Shown here: in pieces, positions 1-9,896 of the stretch
Layout of the letters: every line of letters begins with the position of its first letter
Numbering within the stretch: the first letter of the stretch is position 1
Assembly: GCF_900110775.1 (NCBI RefSeq)
Contig: NZ_FOEP01000001.1
Span: 248,001-312,000 of the forward strand
DNA: 64,000 nt
DNA from: Thalassovita taeanensis
GTDB taxonomy: Bacteria; Pseudomonadota; Alphaproteobacteria; Rhodobacterales; Rhodobacteraceae
Reading direction: 5' to 3'
The notes under the pieces: generated by a model
What the model saw: only the letters and a program-made list of their open reading frames with translations
Database searches by the model: none
Told to the model about the DNA's origin: nothing
Program-made: the position numbers and the translations under genes

Positions 1-184
1 GGATCACGTTGGGCAGGGTCAGCGCGGTGAATTCCAGAAACACAAACGCCGACTGCCCATCGCCGACAAGCCGGTCGAACAGTCGCACAGCCTGATTGAT
101 CCAGTAAATGGATACCAGGACCAGCGCGAAAAATCCGAACAGGACCATCAGTTGTGACAGCATATATCTGTCGAATCTGGTCAC
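1..184 (-). CDS. lptF: LPS export permease LptF, N-terminal fragment
   Basis: This is the first 61 codons of an inner-membrane permease that continues beyond the left edge. LptF pairs with LptG and, with the LptB ATPase, extracts lipopolysaccharide from the inner membrane. The start reads V-T-R-F-D-R-Y-M-L-S-Q-L, followed by the hydrophobic first membrane helix and the family-typical stretch WINQAVRLFDRL. I chose the GTG at 184 because a run of six G lies about five bases upstream as a ribosome-binding site; the ATG further up at 207 is out of frame. It is divergent from pepA, a common arrangement. LptG is a paralogue and cannot be fully excluded from this fragment. Confidence 0.85.
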   Translation of the reverse strand, partial: MTRFDRYMLSQLMVLFGFFALVLVSIYWINQAVRLFDRLVGDGQSAFVFLEFTALTLPNVI

Positions 185-213
185 AGATACCCCCCAGGGA
201 ACCACATATTGTG

Positions 214-233
214 GTAAGTGTTACAGGATGTAA
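214..233. promoter_or_regulatory. overlapping palindromes between lptF and pepA
   Basis: Two overlapping short inverted repeats, GTAA-GTG-TTAC (214-224) and TTACA-GGA-TGTAA (221-233), lie in the divergent lptF/pepA promoter region. This placement suits an operator, but I cannot name the regulator. Confidence 0.3.
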
Positions 234-312
234 TCGCGGGGGAAAACTGCTATCTGGCAATGTCGGCGGGCGCGCGCTAGGACTCAGGGCAAGCAAACAG
301 GAGAGCATGCCG

Positions 313-1782
313 ATGACCACCCCCGTTTCCATCCGTTTTCAGGCCACCGATCTGGATCAGATCGCCACCACAGAAGGCCGCGTGGCCGTGATTGTGGACG
401 CCGAGGGCAAGCTTGATCCTGCCGCGCGCCGGGTCAATCGGCTGACGAAAGGCGCGTTGGAGCGGTTCGTGGGCTCGGACAAGTTCAGCAAGATGAAAGA
501 CGGCGACGTGACGACGCTGGCCTGCCCGGTGGGCATGGCCGCCGAGGCGCTGGACGTGGTGCGGCTGTCGCGCCGTCCCGCGCTGGACGATGCGCGCAAG
601 GCCGGGGCGGCGCTGGCCAAGGTCAAGGATGGGGCGGCGGTGTTGCTGCTGGCAGGCAATGTTCAGAAGGTGGTCGAGATCGCGTTGGGTCTGGTGATGC
701 GGGTCTATGCCTTCACCGACCACAAGACCAGCGAGACCAAGCCGCAGGCGGGTGTGGTTGTCATGGCCACGAAACCCGAAGAGGCGGCCGAGGCGGCAGC
801 GCCGATGCTGGCGGTGGCCGAGGGGGTGTTTTTCACCCGCGATCTGGTCAGCGAGCCTGCAAATGTGCTGACCACCACTGAATTTTCCAACCGGCTTGAG
901 GCGATGCGCGATCTGGGGCTTGAGGTCGAGGTGCTGGATGAACCGGCGCTGGAAAAGCTGGGCATGGGCAGCCTGCTGTGCGTCGGTCAGGGCAGTGACA
1001 GCCCGTCGAAAGTGGTTGTGATGCAGTGGAAGGGCGGCGCAGCGGATGCGGCGCCGTTGGCGCTGGTCGGCAAGGGCGTGGTGTTCGACACCGGCGGGAT
1101 TTCGATCAAGCCGGCTGCGGGCATGGAAGACATGACCATGGACATGGGCGGCGCCGGCGTGGTGGCGGGCGTGATGCGCGCGCTGGCGCTGCGCAAGGCC
1201 AAGGCCAATGTGGTCGGGCTGGTCGGACTGGTGGAAAACATGCCCTCGGGCAATGCAACGCGGCCCGGTGACGTGGTGAAATCCATGAAGGGCGACACGA
1301 TCGAGGTGATCAACACCGACGCCGAGGGCCGTTTGGTTCTGGCCGATGTGCTTTGGTATGCACAAGAGCGGTTCGCGCCGACCGGGATGATTGATCTGGC
1401 GACCCTTACCGGCGCCATCATCGTCGGGCTGGGGCATGAAAATGCCGGCGTGTTTTCCAACAACGATGACTTCTGCAAAAGCTTTCTGAAGGCGGCGCAG
1501 GCCGAGGGCGAAGGCGCGTGGCGGATGCCGCTCGGGCAGGCCTATGACGATAAGATCAAGTCGGAGATTGCCGATATCAAGAACACCGGCGGGCGCGATG
1601 CCGGGTCGATCACGGCAGCGCAGTTCCTGCAACGGTTTGTCAAGCCCGACACGCCGTGGATCCATCTGGATATCGCAGGTGTGGCCAGCGTGAAGGCCGA
1701 CACCGCGCTGGCGCCCAAGGGCGCGACCGGTTGGGGCGTGATGGCGCTGAACCGGCTGATTGCGGACGGTTACGAGGGCTGA
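313..1782 (+). CDS. pepA: leucyl aminopeptidase (M17)
   Basis: Cytosolic two-metal aminopeptidase that releases N-terminal residues from peptides; the family is hexameric. The product is 489 aa, the usual length. It shows the metal-binding GKGVVFDTGG segment (about residue 252) and the M17 signature NTDAEGR (334-340). The N-terminal third is the variable nucleotide/DNA-binding-like domain. ATG 307 and ATG 313 are both possible; AGGAGAG at 299-305 is correctly spaced only for 313, so I use that. The reading frame is open further upstream, but that part overlaps the lptF promoter and does not resemble the family. holC follows six bases later. Confidence 0.95.
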   Translation: MTTPVSIRFQATDLDQIATTEGRVAVIVDAEGKLDPAARRVNRLTKGALERFVGSDKFSKMKDGDVTTLACPVGMAAEALDVVRLSRRPALDDARKAGAALAKVKDGAAVLLLAGNVQKVVEIALGLVMRVYAFTDHKTSETKPQAGVVVMATKPEEAAEAAAPMLAVAEGVFFTRDLVSEPANVLTTTEFSNRLEAMRDLGLEVEVLDEPALEKLGMGSLLCVGQGSDSPSKVVVMQWKGGAADAAPLALVGKGVVFDTGGISIKPAAGMEDMTMDMGGAGVVAGVMRALALRKAKANVVGLVGLVENMPSGNATRPGDVVKSMKGDTIEVINTDAEGRLVLADVLWYAQERFAPTGMIDLATLTGAIIVGLGHENAGVFSNNDDFCKSFLKAAQAEGEGAWRMPLGQAYDDKIKSEIADIKNTGGRDAGSITAAQFLQRFVKPDTPWIHLDIAGVASVKADTALAPKGATGWGVMALNRLIADGYEG

Positions 1783-1787
1783 GCACG

Positions 1788-2249
1788 ATGGGGGCTGCGT
1801 ATTTCTATCATCTGACGCGGGCACCGCTGGAGGTGACCTTGCCCATGTTGTTGGGCAAGGCCATGGCAGCGGGCTGGCGGGTGGAAGTGCGCGGCTCCGA
1901 TCCGGCGCGGCTGGACTGGCTGGATCAGCGGTTGTGGCTGGGCGCCGCAGAGGGGTTTTTACCGCACGGGCAGGCCGGTGGGCCGCATGATGCGTTGCAG
2001 CCAGTTCTGCTGTGTGCGGTCGGGCAGGCGGCAACGAATGACGCGGCCTGTCTGATGACGCTGGACGGTGCCGCCGTCAGCCCCGACGAGGTGAAGGCGC
2101 TGGAGCGGGTCTGTGTGCTGTTTGACGGCAACGATCCCGACGCGGTGCAGGCGGCGCGGGTGCAGTGGAAGGCGCTGACCGATGCGGGATGCAGCGCGCA
2201 ATACTGGTCCGAAGAGTCAGGGCGCTGGGAAAAGAAGGCCGAGCGCTGA
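1788..2249 (+). CDS. holC: DNA polymerase III chi subunit
   Basis: The product is 153 aa and begins MGAAYFYHLTRAPLE, typical of HolC. Chi joins psi in the clamp-loader complex and contacts single-stranded-DNA-binding protein at the replication fork. The gene is probably co-transcribed with pepA, from which it is separated by five bases; pepA-holC is a frequent proteobacterial neighbour pair. A diverged copy of a dispersed intergenic repeat and a terminator follow. Confidence 0.9.
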   Translation: MGAAYFYHLTRAPLEVTLPMLLGKAMAAGWRVEVRGSDPARLDWLDQRLWLGAAEGFLPHGQAGGPHDALQPVLLCAVGQAATNDAACLMTLDGAAVSPDEVKALERVCVLFDGNDPDAVQAARVQWKALTDAGCSAQYWSEESGRWEKKAER

Positions 2250-2275
2250 CTTTGCACACGCCGCGCCTGTGGTGC

Positions 2276-2310
2276 GGGCGGGATTTGAGTATTTGGATCA
2301 GAAAGAAGCC
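2276..2310 (+). repeat. dispersed intergenic repeat, copy A (diverged)
   Basis: GGCGGGATTTGAGTATTTGG then ATCAGAAAGAAGCC resembles better copies at 10383-10420 and 41181-41221. All three lie just downstream of a plus-strand stop codon and in the same orientation. Confidence 0.55.
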
Positions 2311-2325
2311 GGACGTGGGAAAGAA

Positions 2326-2347
2326 AAAGGGGCCGGAACGCCCCTTT
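2326..2347. terminator. bidirectional terminator between holC and the SYLF gene
   Basis: AAAGGGGC and GCCCCTTT form an 8-bp stem around a CGGAAC loop. It lies between convergent genes, so it can serve both holC (plus) and the SYLF gene (minus). Confidence 0.7.
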
Positions 2348-2367
2348 GATTGGCCTGAATCTGTCTG

Positions 2368-2928
2368 TCAGGGAATGATGCGGGTGTATTTCACGCCTTC
2401 CAGCGTGGCGCCGACCAGCAGACCGGCCTGACCGAAGATCACCGCGATCACGGGCGCGGTCGATGTCGTGGTTTCGGCGCGCATGTTTTCGCCCAGATCG
2501 TTGAAGGCATATTCCACATCCGCCCCGGCGGCCCAGCCTGACGAGTGGCGGAAGCGGCTGAGCGCGTCTTCGGTCATGAAGAACAGCACGTGGGCATATT
2601 GCTGTGCGCCGATCTGAAGTCCGAAGCTGCCTTTGGTGGCAGAGTAATAGTCGACAGTGGTGCCATTGACCCGCAGCGCGCCGCGGCCATAGCCGCCGCC
2701 AAAGCCGAATCCGGCTTCGGTGACCAGCGGCATGACCAGCTGGCCATTGGATTTCTCACCGACCGCGCGGGCGTTGGGGTATTTGCTGTAGAGATGGTTC
2801 AGCGTTGCATCGACGCGCGCGTCGATCTTGCTGGCACTGTTGGTGCCGATGCCGTTACCGCAGGCTGCGGTCACGCCTGCACCAGCCAAAGCGGCCAGCG
2901 TGAAGCTGCGTCGGGAAAGCTGTGTCAT
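2368..2928 (-). CDS. SYLF/Ysc84-domain lipoprotein
   Basis: The product is 186 aa and belongs to the YSC84/SYLF lipid-binding family (Pfam Ysc84). The N-terminus has twin arginines (SRRSF), a hydrophobic segment and a lipobox-like A-A-C at about residues 21-23, so it is probably a Tat- or Sec-exported lipoprotein of the cell envelope. The glycine-rich GFGFGGGYGRGALRV stretch followed by a YYSATKGSFGLQIGAQ segment is typical of the domain. SYLF proteins bind phosphoinositides or membranes in eukaryotes; the bacterial role is not settled. It has its own terminator and sits downstream of hemB on the same strand with a 118-base gap. Confidence 0.85.
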   Translation of the reverse strand: MTQLSRRSFTLAALAGAGVTAACGNGIGTNSASKIDARVDATLNHLYSKYPNARAVGEKSNGQLVMPLVTEAGFGFGGGYGRGALRVNGTTVDYYSATKGSFGLQIGAQQYAHVLFFMTEDALSRFRHSSGWAAGADVEYAFNDLGENMRAETTTSTAPVIAVIFGQAGLLVGATLEGVKYTRIIP

Positions 2929-3046
2929 GTCTGTTGCCTGTCGTTAGAATTGCCTGACTGCTGCGCCGATCTTGTCTGAGCGGTCACGGGAAAACTATAG
3001 GCGTTGCGCGACGTCCTGTCACCTGCGCAATGCCGGAATCGGCGGC

Positions 3047-4153
<1,107 letters not shown>

Positions 4154-4169
4154 TTACGGGACGACGAAT

Positions 4170-4790
4170 GTGACTTGGTATCAGCTGCTGAACGAGATGA
4201 TCGATATGCGGTCTTTTTCCAACCTCTGGTTCTGGATCGCGCTGGCTGTGACGTGGTCCACCAACAGCCATTGGGTGCTGGGCGTGCCGTATGACATGGT
4301 GGTGCGCGCCGCCAAACATGGCGCCGAGGCCGAGACCGATCTGGACGACGTCGTGCGGGTCAACATCAACCGGACGCTGTATATTTTCGGCACGGCGGGG
4401 GTGTGGCTGCTGGGGTTCACCAGCTTTCTGTTGGCCACTCTGATCGTGCTTGGATTTGTCTATGATGTGGAGCTGGCGCAGGCGCTATTCCTGCTGGCCT
4501 TTCCGCTGACGATCGTTGCGGTGTTGCGGTTGCGCACCGCGCGGCAGATCCGGGCCGACGGGGCCGAAGGCGCCGAGCTGCGGCGCAGATTGACGCGGCA
4601 TCGGATCTGGACCCAGGTGATCGGAATGATATCTATCTTCGTTACGACCATGTGGGGCATCTATCAAAACCTGTCGTTCATGTTTCCGGATCACAACTTC
4701 AAATATCAGGGATCGATCTCTCTCCATGACGAAGATTACGCAAGCACCGGCGCATTCACTGACGATTGGTGGCGCGCCCGAGGGCTTTGA
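4170..4790 (+). CDS. conserved alphaproteobacterial membrane protein upstream of mfd
   Basis: The product is 206 aa and starts V-T-W-Y-Q-L-L-N-E-M-I-D-M-R-S-F-S-N-L-W. I see about four hydrophobic segments: one near the N-terminus, two central (around VWLLGFTSFLLATLIVLGFV and LFLLAFPLTIVAVLRL), and one before the C-terminal tail. I do not know its function. Similar Rhodobacterales proteins are, from memory, sometimes labelled component of SufBCD complex, but nothing here supports that. The GTG at 4170 has only a weak upstream site, and ATG 4140 is an alternative. Its last 65 bases overlap the start of mfd, so the two may be translationally coupled. Confidence 0.7.
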   Translation: MTWYQLLNEMIDMRSFSNLWFWIALAVTWSTNSHWVLGVPYDMVVRAAKHGAEAETDLDDVVRVNINRTLYIFGTAGVWLLGFTSFLLATLIVLGFVYDVELAQALFLLAFPLTIVAVLRLRTARQIRADGAEGAELRRRLTRHRIWTQVIGMISIFVTTMWGIYQNLSFMFPDHNFKYQGSISLHDEDYASTGAFTDDWWRARGL

Positions 4791-7700
4791 CGCCCGGCTG
4801 ATCCTGAACGAAGTCGAAACCCGTGGCGGGCCGGTCATCCATGTGGCGCGCGATGATAAACGCATGGCCGCGACCGAGGCGGCGCTGAAGTTTTTCGCAC
4901 CCGACATGCCAGTGATAGGCTTTCCCGGCTGGGATTGTCTGCCGTATGACCGGACCTCGCCGCATGCTGACATTTCGGCGGCGCGGATGGCAACGCTGGC
5001 GGGGCTGGTGCACGGGATGCCCAGCCGGTTTGTGCTGCTGACCACGGTCAGCGCCGCGATGCAGCGCGTGCCTGCGCGCGAGATCCTGCGCGAGGCCGCG
5101 TTCAGCGCCCGCGTCGGCGGACGCATTGACGAGGCTGCGTTGCGCGGGTTCCTGGTGCGGATGGGCTTCACCCAGGCGCCAACGGTGATGGAGCCGGGCG
5201 ACTACGCGGTGCGTGGCGGGATCATCGACATCTATCCGCCGGGTGATTCCGGGCCGGTGCGGCTGGATCTGTTCGGGGATGTGCTGGACGGGGCGCGGCG
5301 GTTTGATCCGGTCAGCCAGCGCACCACGGAAAAGCTTGAGGTGGTCGAGCTGGCCCCGGTGTCCGAGGTTATTCTGGACGAGGCCGCGATCCTGCGGTTC
5401 CGGCAGAATTACCGGATCGAATTTGGTGCGGCAGGCACCGATGATCCGCTCTACGAGGCTGTCAGCGCCGGGCGCAAGCATCAAGGTGTCGAGCATTGGA
5501 TGCCGTTTTTCCACGATCATCTGGAGGTGCTGTTCGATTATCTGCCCGGCGCGCCGGTGACGCTGGATGATCAGGTCACCCCGACCCGGATCAGCCGTCA
5601 CGACGGCATTGTCGATCAATATGAAACCCGCCGCATCGCGATGGCGCAGAAGGGCCGGGTCGGCACGGTTTACAAACCTGTGCCGCCGGGGCTGCTGTAT
5701 CTGGATGACGCCGGGTGGAACGCGGCCGTGGCAGGGCGCCGGGTGATCCAGTTTCATCCGCTGGCGCAGGCCTCTGGTCCCAATGTCGTGGATGCGGGCG
5801 GGCGGATCGGGCGCAATTTCGCGCCCGAAAGACAGCAGGAAAACATAAATCTTTTCAGCGCTCTGGCGGATCATATTAAAGCGAAATTTGCCAAGGGTCC
5901 GGTGGTGGTCGCCTCGTATTCCGAAGGCGCGCGCGAGCGTTTGGATGGGTTGATCGAGGATGAGGGCGTGCTGGGTGCAGTGCCGGTCAATGACATGCGC
6001 GGCGTTGGCAAACACGGGCTACATCTGGCGGTATGGCCGCTGGAGCACGGGTTCGAAGCGCCCGGCCTGACGGTGATTTCCGAGCAGGACGTTCTGGGCG
6101 ATCGCTTGATCCGCAAAACGCCGAAAAAGCGCCGGGCCGAGAATTTCCTGACCGAGACGCAATCGCTGTCCCCCGGTGATCTGGTGGTGCATGTCGATCA
6201 CGGAGTCGGCCGGTATCTGGGGCTTGAGGTTGTCACCGCTTTGGGCGCGGCCCATGAATGCCTGACGCTGGAATATGCAGAAAGTTCAAAGCTTTACCTG
6301 CCAGTTGAGAATATCGAACTGCTGTCGAAGTTCGGCCACGAAGATGGCTTGCTCGACAAGCTGGGCGGCGGTGCATGGCAGGCCAAGAAGGCCCGCCTGA
6401 AAGAGCGGATCCGCGAGATGGCGGACCGGCTGATCCGGGTGGCGGCGGAGCGCGCGTTGCGCACCGCACCCGTGATGGAGGCGCAGCATCATGCGTGGGA
6501 GGCGTTTTCAGCGCGCTTCCCCTATCAGGAAACCGATGATCAGCTGAAGGCGATCGAGGATGTGCTGGATGATCTGTCCTCTGGCCGTCCGATGGACCGG
6601 CTGATTTGCGGCGATGTTGGTTTTGGCAAAACCGAGGTGGCGATGCGCGCGGCCTTTGTGGCGGCGATGTCTGGCGTACAGGTGGCGGTGATCGCGCCGA
6701 CCACGCTTTTGGCACGCCAGCACTACAAGGGATTCGCCGAAAGGTTCCGAGGATTTCCTTTGGAGGTCAGACCGTTATCGCGCTTTGTTACAGCAAAAGA
6801 CGCCGCCGCTACGCGCGATGGTCTGTCACGCGGGACGGTGGATATCGTCATCGGCACCCACGCGTTGCTGGCCAAGGCGGTGAAATTCAAAAACCTCGGG
6901 CTGCTGATCATCGACGAAGAACAACACTTCGGCGTGTCCCACAAAGAGCGGCTGAAACAGCTGCGCAGTGACATCCACGTTTTGACGCTGACCGCCACGC
7001 CGATCCCGCGCACGTTGCAATTGTCTCTGTCGGGGGTACGCGACCTGTCGATCATCGGCACCCCGCCGGTGGACCGGCTGGCGATCCGCACCTATGTGTC
7101 GGAATTCGACGCGATGACGATCCGCGAGGGGTTGCTGCGCGAACATTATCGCGGCGGTCAAAGCTTTTTCGTGGTGCCACGCATCAGCGACCTGCCCGAG
7201 ATCGAGGCGTTCCTGCGCGAACAGGTGCCCGAGATCACGTTCATCACCGCGCATGGTCAGTTGGCGGCGGGCGAGCTGGACGACCGGATGAACGCGTTCT
7301 ACGACGGCAAATATGATGTGCTGCTGGCCACGACAATCGTGGAATCGGGGCTGGATATTCCGACGGCGAACACGATGGTGATCCACCGGGCGGATATGTT
7401 CGGGCTCAGCCAGCTCTATCAGATCCGGGGCCGCGTGGGGCGCAGCAAAACGCGCGCCTACGCCTATCTGACCACCAAACCGCGCGCCAAGCTGACCCCA
7501 GCGGCGGAAAAGCGGCTGCGGGTTCTGGGCTCGCTGGATACGCTGGGGGCCGGGTTCACGCTGGCCTCGCAGGATCTGGATATTCGCGGCGCGGGCAACC
7601 TGTTGGGCGAGGAACAGTCGGGCCAGATGCGCGATGTCGGATACGAGCTGTATCAGTCGATGCTTGAAGACGCGATTGCCAAGATCCGCTCGGGCGAGCT

Positions 7701-8202
7701 GGAAGGGCTGACCGAGGAAGATGGCCAGTGGGCGCCACAGATCAATCTGGGTGTGCCGGTTCTGATCCCCGAAACCTTCGTGCCGGATCTGGATGTTCGC
7801 CTTGGATTGTATCGCAGGCTCAGTGGCTTGCAGGGCAAAGTTGAACTGGAAGGTTTCGCTGCCGAACTGATCGACCGCTTTGGAAAACTGCCACGCGAGG
7901 TCAACACACTGCTGTTGATCGTGCGGATCAAGGCGATGTGCAAACGCGCCGGGATTGCCAAGCTGGATGGCGGGCCAAAGGGGGCCACGATCCAGTTCCA
8001 CAATGACAAATTCGGCTCGCCTGCCGGGCTGGTCGAATTCATTCAGGCGCAGAACGGGCTGGCGAAGGTCAAGGACAACAAGATCGTCGTGCGGCGGGAT
8101 TGGAAAAGCGACACCGACAAGATCAAGGGCGCGTTTTCGATTGCCCGCGATTTGGCAGAGAAGCTTATTGCCGAAGAAAAACGCAAAAAGGCAAAGGCTT
8201 AG
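4726..8202 (+). CDS. mfd: transcription-repair coupling factor Mfd
   Basis: ATP-dependent translocase that removes RNA polymerase stalled at lesions and recruits UvrA. The 1158-aa product is full length. In order it has UvrB-homology N-terminal modules, the RNA-polymerase-interacting region (about residues 485-540), a RecG-like helicase core and a C-terminal TRCF domain. Visible motifs are Walker A GDVGFGKTEV (about 629), the DEEQ box (about 730), TATPIPRTL (about 756) and GRVGRS (about 902). The ATG at 4726 lies inside the preceding gene; family proteins begin a few residues before ITIGGAPEGFDARL-like sequence, which fits this start. Confidence 0.97.
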   Translation: MTKITQAPAHSLTIGGAPEGFDARLILNEVETRGGPVIHVARDDKRMAATEAALKFFAPDMPVIGFPGWDCLPYDRTSPHADISAARMATLAGLVHGMPSRFVLLTTVSAAMQRVPAREILREAAFSARVGGRIDEAALRGFLVRMGFTQAPTVMEPGDYAVRGGIIDIYPPGDSGPVRLDLFGDVLDGARRFDPVSQRTTEKLEVVELAPVSEVILDEAAILRFRQNYRIEFGAAGTDDPLYEAVSAGRKHQGVEHWMPFFHDHLEVLFDYLPGAPVTLDDQVTPTRISRHDGIVDQYETRRIAMAQKGRVGTVYKPVPPGLLYLDDAGWNAAVAGRRVIQFHPLAQASGPNVVDAGGRIGRNFAPERQQENINLFSALADHIKAKFAKGPVVVASYSEGARERLDGLIEDEGVLGAVPVNDMRGVGKHGLHLAVWPLEHGFEAPGLTVISEQDVLGDRLIRKTPKKRRAENFLTETQSLSPGDLVVHVDHGVGRYLGLEVVTALGAAHECLTLEYAESSKLYLPVENIELLSKFGHEDGLLDKLGGGAWQAKKARLKERIREMADRLIRVAAERALRTAPVMEAQHHAWEAFSARFPYQETDDQLKAIEDVLDDLSSGRPMDRLICGDVGFGKTEVAMRAAFVAAMSGVQVAVIAPTTLLARQHYKGFAERFRGFPLEVRPLSRFVTAKDAAATRDGLSRGTVDIVIGTHALLAKAVKFKNLGLLIIDEEQHFGVSHKERLKQLRSDIHVLTLTATPIPRTLQLSLSGVRDLSIIGTPPVDRLAIRTYVSEFDAMTIREGLLREHYRGGQSFFVVPRISDLPEIEAFLREQVPEITFITAHGQLAAGELDDRMNAFYDGKYDVLLATTIVESGLDIPTANTMVIHRADMFGLSQLYQIRGRVGRSKTRAYAYLTTKPRAKLTPAAEKRLRVLGSLDTLGAGFTLASQDLDIRGAGNLLGEEQSGQMRDVGYELYQSMLEDAIAKIRSGELEGLTEEDGQWAPQINLGVPVLIPETFVPDLDVRLGLYRRLSGLQGKVELEGFAAELIDRFGKLPREVNTLLLIVRIKAMCKRAGIAKLDGGPKGATIQFHNDKFGSPAGLVEFIQAQNGLAKVKDNKIVVRRDWKSDTDKIKGAFSIARDLAEKLIAEEKRKKAKA

Positions 8203-8264
8203 AGCGTGACTTTCATGTGACCACTCGCCTTGTTCCAACGGGGGCAGCGGTCGACAAGGCGCGG

Positions 8265-8840
8265 TTAACGGCCGAACCACGCCTGAATGCGCGGCGCGAT
8301 CCAGTCCCACAGGGCGGGCGCGCCGTTGGCGATCTTGTTGCCAACGCGGGCCTCGATGGTTGGGTAATCAACCTTGTATTCCACCCATGACCCGCCGCCC
8401 GAGGCAAGGTTCTGGTTTGGCGGCTGGAATCGATCAAGCGATTTGGCGAATTGCGCGTCGGGGCTCTGGTTGGCCTCGAATTCCGTCCACAGGTCCAGAA
8501 ATACCGTGCCTTGACCCTCTGGCAGCAGGCCAAAGATCCGCTGCGCGGCGGCGCGCTCTTCTGCTTCGATCGCGGTCGCATCATGGCTGCCAAAGACCGG
8601 CGCATCGCCCGCGTCAATCTCGACCAGATCGTGGATCAGCAGCATTTGAATGACGCGAGAGATATCAACGTTTCCGGGCGCATGCTCGGCCAAGGTCATC
8701 GCGTAAAGCGCGATGTGCCAGCTGTGTTCGCCCGAGTTTTCGCGCCGCGATCCATCGCAAAGCGTGGTGGCACGGTTGACCGACTTGAGTTTGCACGCCT
8801 CGGTCAGAAACGTCATCTGTGCGTCAAGCCGCCGGGTCAT
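8265..8840 (-). CDS. HD-domain phosphohydrolase (HDDC2/YfbR-like)
   Basis: The product is 191 aa. The metal-binding HD signature is visible: REN-S-GEHSWH for the first His, then LLIHDLVEIDAGD for the HD pair, and a C-terminal Asp region. Family members are 5-prime-deoxynucleotidases or related phosphohydrolases; the substrate cannot be read here. It is the last gene of a minus-strand operon, seven bases after the 75-aa gene. Confidence 0.82.
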   Translation of the reverse strand: MTRRLDAQMTFLTEACKLKSVNRATTLCDGSRRENSGEHSWHIALYAMTLAEHAPGNVDISRVIQMLLIHDLVEIDAGDAPVFGSHDATAIEAEERAAAQRIFGLLPEGQGTVFLDLWTEFEANQSPDAQFAKSLDRFQPPNQNLASGGGSWVEYKVDYPTIEARVGNKIANGAPALWDWIAPRIQAWFGR

Positions 8841-8847
8841 GCCGGTA

Positions 8848-9075
8848 TCACGGTTTGGCGGCGCGCGCGCGGGCCAGCTTGTCGGCCAGCATTTTCTGCG
8901 CGCGCTGTTGGGCTGTCCGCACCCGCACGGCGGTCAGAAACGCCTCTTGTGTGGTGGTTGAGGTGGCCCCAAGCGCTTGGGCGATCTGGTCGAACAGAGT
9001 ATCGTCGCCCAGCTCCGCCGCAGCTTTGATTGTTTCGATGGCCAACTCGTCGGCCAGATCTTCGGTGATCCCCAT
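8848..9075 (-). CDS. small conserved helical protein (75 aa)
   Basis: A short acidic-then-basic protein, MGITEDLADELAIETIKAAA onward, ending in a positively charged helix (KLARARAAKP). It appears all-helical with no membrane segment or cysteine. I do not recognise the family. Tight spacing on both sides (seven bases each) and consistent codon use support it as a real gene in an operon with the hydrolase and the HD protein. Confidence 0.65.
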   Translation of the reverse strand: MGITEDLADELAIETIKAAAELGDDTLFDQIAQALGATSTTTQEAFLTAVRVRTAQQRAQKMLADKLARARAAKP

Positions 9076-9082
9076 GGTGCCC

Positions 9083-9739
9083 TCAGCGTGTGCTTTCGGT
9101 CAGGCGGCGTTTGACGTATTCGCTGACTGATCCGATCATCTCGTCCATGTGCTCTGGGTCTTCAAAGAAGTGGCCAGCGCCTTCGATCTGCTTGTGCGTG
9201 ACAGTGATGCCCTTTTGCTCGTGCAGCTTGTTGACCAGTGCGACCGTATCGGCGGGCGGTGCCACGCGATCAGCGGTGCCGTTGATCACCAAACCCGACG
9301 AGGGGCAGGGCGCCAGGAACGAGAAGTCATACATATTGGCCGGTGGCGCGACCGAGATGAAGCCGGTGATCTCGGGGCGGCGCATCAACAGCTGCATTCC
9401 GATCCACGCACCAAACGAGAAGCCGGCGACCCAGCAATGCTTGGAATTGTTGTTCATCGACTGCAGGTAATCAAGCGCCGAGGCGGCATCGCTCAGCTCT
9501 CCAATGCCCTGATCGTATTCGCCCTGACTGCGCCCGACACCGCGGAAGTTGAACCGCAACACGGTGAAACCCATATTGTAGAAGGCGTAATGCAGGTTAT
9601 AGACAACCTTGTTATTCATCGTCCCGCCGAACTGCGGATGCGGGTGCAACACGATGGCAATCGGCGCGTCACGGTCCTTTTGCGGATGATAACGACCTTC
9701 GAGACGGCCTTCGGGACCGGGAAAGATGACCTCGGGCAT
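9083..9739 (-). CDS. alpha/beta hydrolase
   Basis: The 218-aa product is a serine hydrolase of the short dienelactone-hydrolase-like type. The oxyanion region HPHPQFGGTMNNKV, the nucleophile elbow GFSFGAW, the acid in NGTADRVAPP and the terminal histidine in GAGHFFEDP are all visible. No signal peptide, so it is cytosolic; the substrate is unknown. I chose the ATG at 9739 (MPEVIFPGPEG), which has AGGAG about nine bases upstream; the frame is open further up but lacks similarity. It is first in the three-gene minus-strand operon and divergent from iscR. Confidence 0.87.
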   Translation of the reverse strand: MPEVIFPGPEGRLEGRYHPQKDRDAPIAIVLHPHPQFGGTMNNKVVYNLHYAFYNMGFTVLRFNFRGVGRSQGEYDQGIGELSDAASALDYLQSMNNNSKHCWVAGFSFGAWIGMQLLMRRPEITGFISVAPPANMYDFSFLAPCPSSGLVINGTADRVAPPADTVALVNKLHEQKGITVTHKQIEGAGHFFEDPEHMDEMIGSVSEYVKRRLTESTR

Positions 9740-9797
9740 ATGTGCCTGTCTCCTGCTGTTGGTGCGGCTTATATTCTTGACGAATTTGCTCAAGCAC

Positions 9798-9814
9798 CTT
9801 AGAATGTTTCTAAA
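9798..9814. promoter_or_regulatory. Irr-type (ICE-like) palindrome upstream of iscR
   Basis: TTAGAA-TGT-TTCTAA is a perfect inverted repeat about 83 bases before the iscR start. It matches the iron-control-element palindrome reported for Irr in alphaproteobacteria (TTAGAA-N3-TTCTAA core). It sits between iscR and the divergent hydrolase, so it could act on either. Confidence 0.5.
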
Positions 9815-9896
9815 TCCCGGTGAATGCGCCGGGCGGGTGCAAGCGAGATAAGCTTTGCAAGCCGTATCGTCAATCAGTTCGCAAGGGAATAGGGTT

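Noticed and set aside
277-2034. 585-codon minus-strand open frame opposite pepA and holC
   Set aside because: Shadow frame of high-GC genes, rich in Arg, His and Pro; both plus-strand genes are certain.
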